Of a stretch of DNA of 64,000 nt, positions 62,145-64,000 are shown piece by piece. This stretch comes from an uncultured Pseudomonadota bacterium (GTDB lineage Bacteria > Pseudomonadota > Alphaproteobacteria > RF32 > CAG-239), in assembly GCA_902788365.1 (NCBI GenBank), contig CADAJN010000004.1, positions 156,548 through 220,547 on the forward strand, given 5' to 3'. Below the pieces are notes generated by a model. That model ran no database searches. It saw only the letters and a program-made list of their open reading frames with translations, and was not told the origin of the DNA. Made by a program: the position numbers and the translations under genes. How positions within the stretch are numbered: position 1 is the stretch's first letter; every line of letters begins with the position of its first letter.

Positions 62145-62262
62145 ACTTAATGACCTCCACTTGCTTTTCTATCACCTTGGTTTTGATCTGACTTTTGCCG
62201 TAAAAATAGCCTCCCAGCGCCGCCAAAACACACATTATCACACACAATCCGATGGTTTTCAT
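62056..62262 (-). CDS. Rz-like inner-membrane spanin
   Basis: 68 aa from the ATG at 62262 after GGAGAGG: one N-terminal membrane helix (IGLCVIMCVLAALGGYFYG) then a charged periplasmic coiled coil (IKTKVIEKQVEVIKYV). Short for Rz but the topology is right, and the out-of-frame overlap with the lipoprotein gene supports a spanin pair. Confidence 0.6.
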   Translation of the reverse strand: MKTIGLCVIMCVLAALGGYFYGKSQIKTKVIEKQVEVIKYVAQKRSKVQAQPHAGRDELLKLMRAGQL

Positions 62263-62264
62263 GG

Positions 62265-62426
62265 TCACAGCCTCTCCATTAAGCCTGCCAAATCAAGCTT
62301 TATTGCCACCGCCAAAAGCACCAACAAAATGCCCCACACCAGCATATACAGCTTTGGTTTGCGTAAAATAATCAAAATCAGCCAGCGCCAAAAACAATAA
62401 CAATGCGCACATGTTTTCTTTTTCAT
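62265..62426 (-). CDS. 53-aa membrane protein in the lysis module (holin-like)
   Basis: Starts MKKKTCAHCYCFWRWLI at the ATG at 62426, with GGAGG 6 bases upstream. A basic head, a cytoplasmic-type CxxCxC cluster, and one or two membrane helices (RWLILIILRK; LYMLVWGILLVLLAVAI). Placed between the lysin and the spanins, where holins or pinholins sit. Its stop lies 2 bases from the Rz-like start. Function inferred from position. Confidence 0.55.
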   Translation of the reverse strand: MKKKTCAHCYCFWRWLILIILRKPKLYMLVWGILLVLLAVAIKLDLAGLMERL

Positions 62427-62435
62427 TTTAACCTC

Positions 62436-62864
62436 CTATACATCGTGATAAAATAAATGATTACCCAGCGCAAAACATGGCGTTTGCCCTTTTGCCCACA
62501 CCGGTTTAATCTGTTTGGTGTGATAATATGTGGCTCCATCGGTTAAATCTTTAATTTGACCGGCAAGCGCGCGCTCGGCCACGCGTAAACACCTCCGAAA
62601 CAAAACATTTTCCGTTGTAACGTTTTTAATTTTCTCCGCATTGGGATCGTTTTTGTTCCAACAGCTGAATTGATAACGCTTCAAACAGGTTTGTGCCACA
62701 CTCGGCACTTTTTTACCGTCTTGCATAATATAGCCGGTATACCATTTACGCGCTTTATAACGATTCATAATCACGCACGCCACTGCTTCCATACCGGCCA
62801 AACCTTCTCCGCGGGCTTCGCCGTATATGGTGCGTGCCAAAATATCCAAGTCATTATCAACCAT
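62436..62864 (-). CDS. SleB-like cell-wall hydrolase (phage lysin)
   Basis: 142 aa. LARTIYGEARGEGLAGMEAV carries the catalytic Glu of the Hydrolase_2/SleB fold; VACVIMNRYKARKW, SVAQTCLKRYQFSCWN and DGATYYHT follow as in that family. No signal peptide is visible, so export would need the holin-like protein. Overlaps the upstream gene by 8 bases. Confidence 0.85.
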   Translation of the reverse strand: MVDNDLDILARTIYGEARGEGLAGMEAVACVIMNRYKARKWYTGYIMQDGKKVPSVAQTCLKRYQFSCWNKNDPNAEKIKNVTTENVLFRRCLRVAERALAGQIKDLTDGATYYHTKQIKPVWAKGQTPCFALGNHLFYHDV

Positions 62865-63117
62865 CGCTTTTTTTCCTTTTCTGCTTACCTTCTATCAAAA
62901 ATTCCAAACGCGTTTTGATTTCGGTCAATACCAGATTTTGTTGTGCTTGCAAAACAGCGATGGCTTCAATTTTACCATCGCTGTTTTTTAATCTGTTCTG
63001 CAAGTTTTCAACCTGAACTTCCTGTCTGGCCTTCCATTCACCAATCCGCACCAAACTGATAATTAAGCCTATCAGTGATGTGCAACCACTGATTAAACCC
63101 CAATCAACATTAGCCAT
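62857..63117 (-). CDS. Small membrane-anchored coiled-coil protein in the lysis module
   Basis: 86 aa from the ATG at 63117 (MANVDWGLISGCTSLIG): one membrane helix, then a coiled coil (VENLQNRLKNSDGKIEAIAV) and a basic tail (GKQKRKKSDG). Overlaps genes on both sides by 8 bases. A holin-associated or phage membrane protein is likely; no family name is certain. Confidence 0.55.
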   Translation of the reverse strand: MANVDWGLISGCTSLIGLIISLVRIGEWKARQEVQVENLQNRLKNSDGKIEAIAVLQAQQNLVLTEIKTRLEFLIEGKQKRKKSDG

Positions 63118-63787
63118 CTTCTTTCTCCCACTTACTAGGCACGGCATATAAATCTTCCAATTTATGCCATATATCATTGCTTACCCAATCTTTTGAGGAA
63201 AAACATTTGGTAATATTTTCTCGCCAATTTTCCCCTTTACAATCGGACACTTTAGTACCCTTGCAAAACAAATTGCCGTATAGGCAACGCGCACTAAGCG
63301 GTAAACCTGCATCTTCTCCCTCATAAAACCGCGCTAATTGTTTATATTTTTTAGCGTTGATACGCATTGGGCAATGCACCCCGTAATGCAGTGTCGGCTT
63401 GCTTAAACTTTGTAAAACATGTTTCGTATTGACAATTGCTTCCTGATATTTATTGCCGGCCTTATCCATAATTTCACCTTTGTGATAGCGCGGATATTTG
63501 GCTGCATAAAAATCTCTAAACATAAAAAAATCGTCATTCATCAACAAAAAATTTTCGCTGATACCCGCGTTAATTGCTGACATGGTTTTATGATAAGCAT
63601 TTTGCCACCATTGTCCATTGTCTTCCTCCCACAAGTATTTGATGTTATTGTTTAAAAAATGCGGACGATTACCAATAATCCATACATCTCCAATATCTTT
63701 GCAATGCTTTTCCAAGGCACGCAAACTATAGCGAAGTTCTTGATTATTGTGATGTGAACCTTTGCCAATATAATATAGTATGTCCAT
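63110..63787 (-). CDS. Stealth-like phosphotransferase / glycosyltransferase-like protein
   Basis: 225 aa starting MDILYYIGKGSHHNNQELR. LRYSLRALEKHC, VWIIGNRPHFL and NFLLMNDDFFMF follow the Stealth pattern of sugar-phosphate transferases acting on capsule polymers, with the NDDFF metal-binding core. It lacks the regulatory ends of full Stealth proteins. It lies right after the tail-fibre gene, where phages often keep surface-modifying enzymes, so it could alter host glycans or virion proteins. Confidence 0.6.
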   Translation of the reverse strand: MDILYYIGKGSHHNNQELRYSLRALEKHCKDIGDVWIIGNRPHFLNNNIKYLWEEDNGQWWQNAYHKTMSAINAGISENFLLMNDDFFMFRDFYAAKYPRYHKGEIMDKAGNKYQEAIVNTKHVLQSLSKPTLHYGVHCPMRINAKKYKQLARFYEGEDAGLPLSARCLYGNLFCKGTKVSDCKGENWRENITKCFSSKDWVSNDIWHKLEDLYAVPSKWEKEDG

Positions 63788-63797
63788 CTTTTCCCCC

Positions 63798-64000
63798 TTA
63801 TGCTGTTCTACGCCAAATATTTACCACATACGCCGGTGGTTGAACCGTATTTGAATTGCCGTAGATTGAGTTATCATCAGAGGCATTAGTCATTTGTGGC
63901 TTATCATAATTATATTGAGTCGGGTCTCTATCTGTCCAGTTACCATTACCGCTTTCACCATTTACTCCCGAATTAACAATAACAGAGCCAGCGTTAAATG
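63798..64000 (-). CDS. Tail fibre / tail-collar protein, C-terminal end only
   Basis: 67 codons enter from the right edge and end in TAA at 63798. The end SIYGNSNTVQPPAYVVNIWRRTA-type sequence (key word VQPPAYVVN.W) is the standard C-terminus of tail-collar fibre proteins. It marks the first visible gene of the late operon, which continues beyond the window. Confidence 0.8.
   Translation of the reverse strand, partial: FNAGSVIVNSGVNGESGNGNWTDRDPTQYNYDKPQMTNASDDNSIYGNSNTVQPPAYVVNIWRRTA

Noticed and set aside
47733..64000. Intact inducible prophage
   Set aside because: The portal is not seen, one cassette is frameshifted, no integrase or repressor region is in the window, and the right end is cut off; completeness cannot be claimed.

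Overview
The window looks like a piece of an anaerobic, fermentative, Gram-negative alphaproteobacterium, probably an uncultured gut or host-associated lineage (taxonomy is inference). LpxA and the SPOR, SmpB and XerC proteins fit a proteobacterium, and L33 is of the cysteine-free type. HydE/HydG, a one-piece pyruvate:ferredoxin oxidoreductase and AdhE point to hydrogen-evolving mixed fermentation. Ankyrin, MORN-like and very large effector-like proteins suggest life close to a host or in dense communities. DNA is moderately AT-rich. Most genes have a GGAG-type ribosome site and many have clear TTGACA-N16/18-TATAAT promoters.

Layout. 1-6.2 kb: an unknown partial gene, hydE, a small HTH gene with a structured leader, hydG and an ABC-F ATPase. 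6.2-20.6 kb: two paralogous basic proteins, an M20 peptidase, SH3 protein, xerC, rpmG, a TatA-like protein, nagZ, SPOR protein, xthA, S41 protease, two odd small genes, smpB and a macA/ATPase/permease exporter. 20.6-33.6 kb: accessory block with a 1529-aa protein, two tandem membrane proteins behind a truncated coding fragment, a YgiW-like protein, adhE, a zinc-peptidase-motif protein and an ankyrin protein with a long structured leader. 33.6-47.7 kb: nifJ, a degenerate M16-like protein, a metal exporter, lpxA, a DapB-like protein, a three-hairpin RNA, a MORN/ankyrin protein and a nucleoside salvage operon (cdd-punA-deoA).

47.7-64 kb: a podovirus-like prophage, entirely on the minus strand and running off the right edge: tail fibre C-terminus, Stealth-like protein, lysis module (TM protein, SleB-like lysin, 53-aa TM protein, overlapping Rz/Rz1-like pair), terminase, scaffold, capsid, head-completion and tail-hub proteins, GNAT, and ejection-like proteins. 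No portal gene is visible between terminase and scaffold.

The most unusual system is a set of repeated two-part cassettes scattered through this prophage. Three genes share an almost identical ~79-aa N-terminus but have unrelated C-termini, and each is followed by one or two small membrane proteins or a lipoprotein. A fourth type and its decayed copy share a C-terminus and are both followed by a DUF805-like membrane protein. Recurrent hairpins bound the cassettes. A related arrangement (orphan C-terminal fragment plus duplicated membrane proteins) sits at 25.4-26.5 kb, outside the prophage. This resembles a phage-borne polymorphic toxin-immunity repertoire; toxicity and delivery are inference.

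Two further themes stand out. Three structured RNAs, each ending in an intrinsic terminator, lie just upstream of an HTH gene, an ankyrin gene and a MORN/ankyrin gene. Four promoters drive SD-less leaders ending in (A/G)CGTATG in front of genes with atypical codon use.
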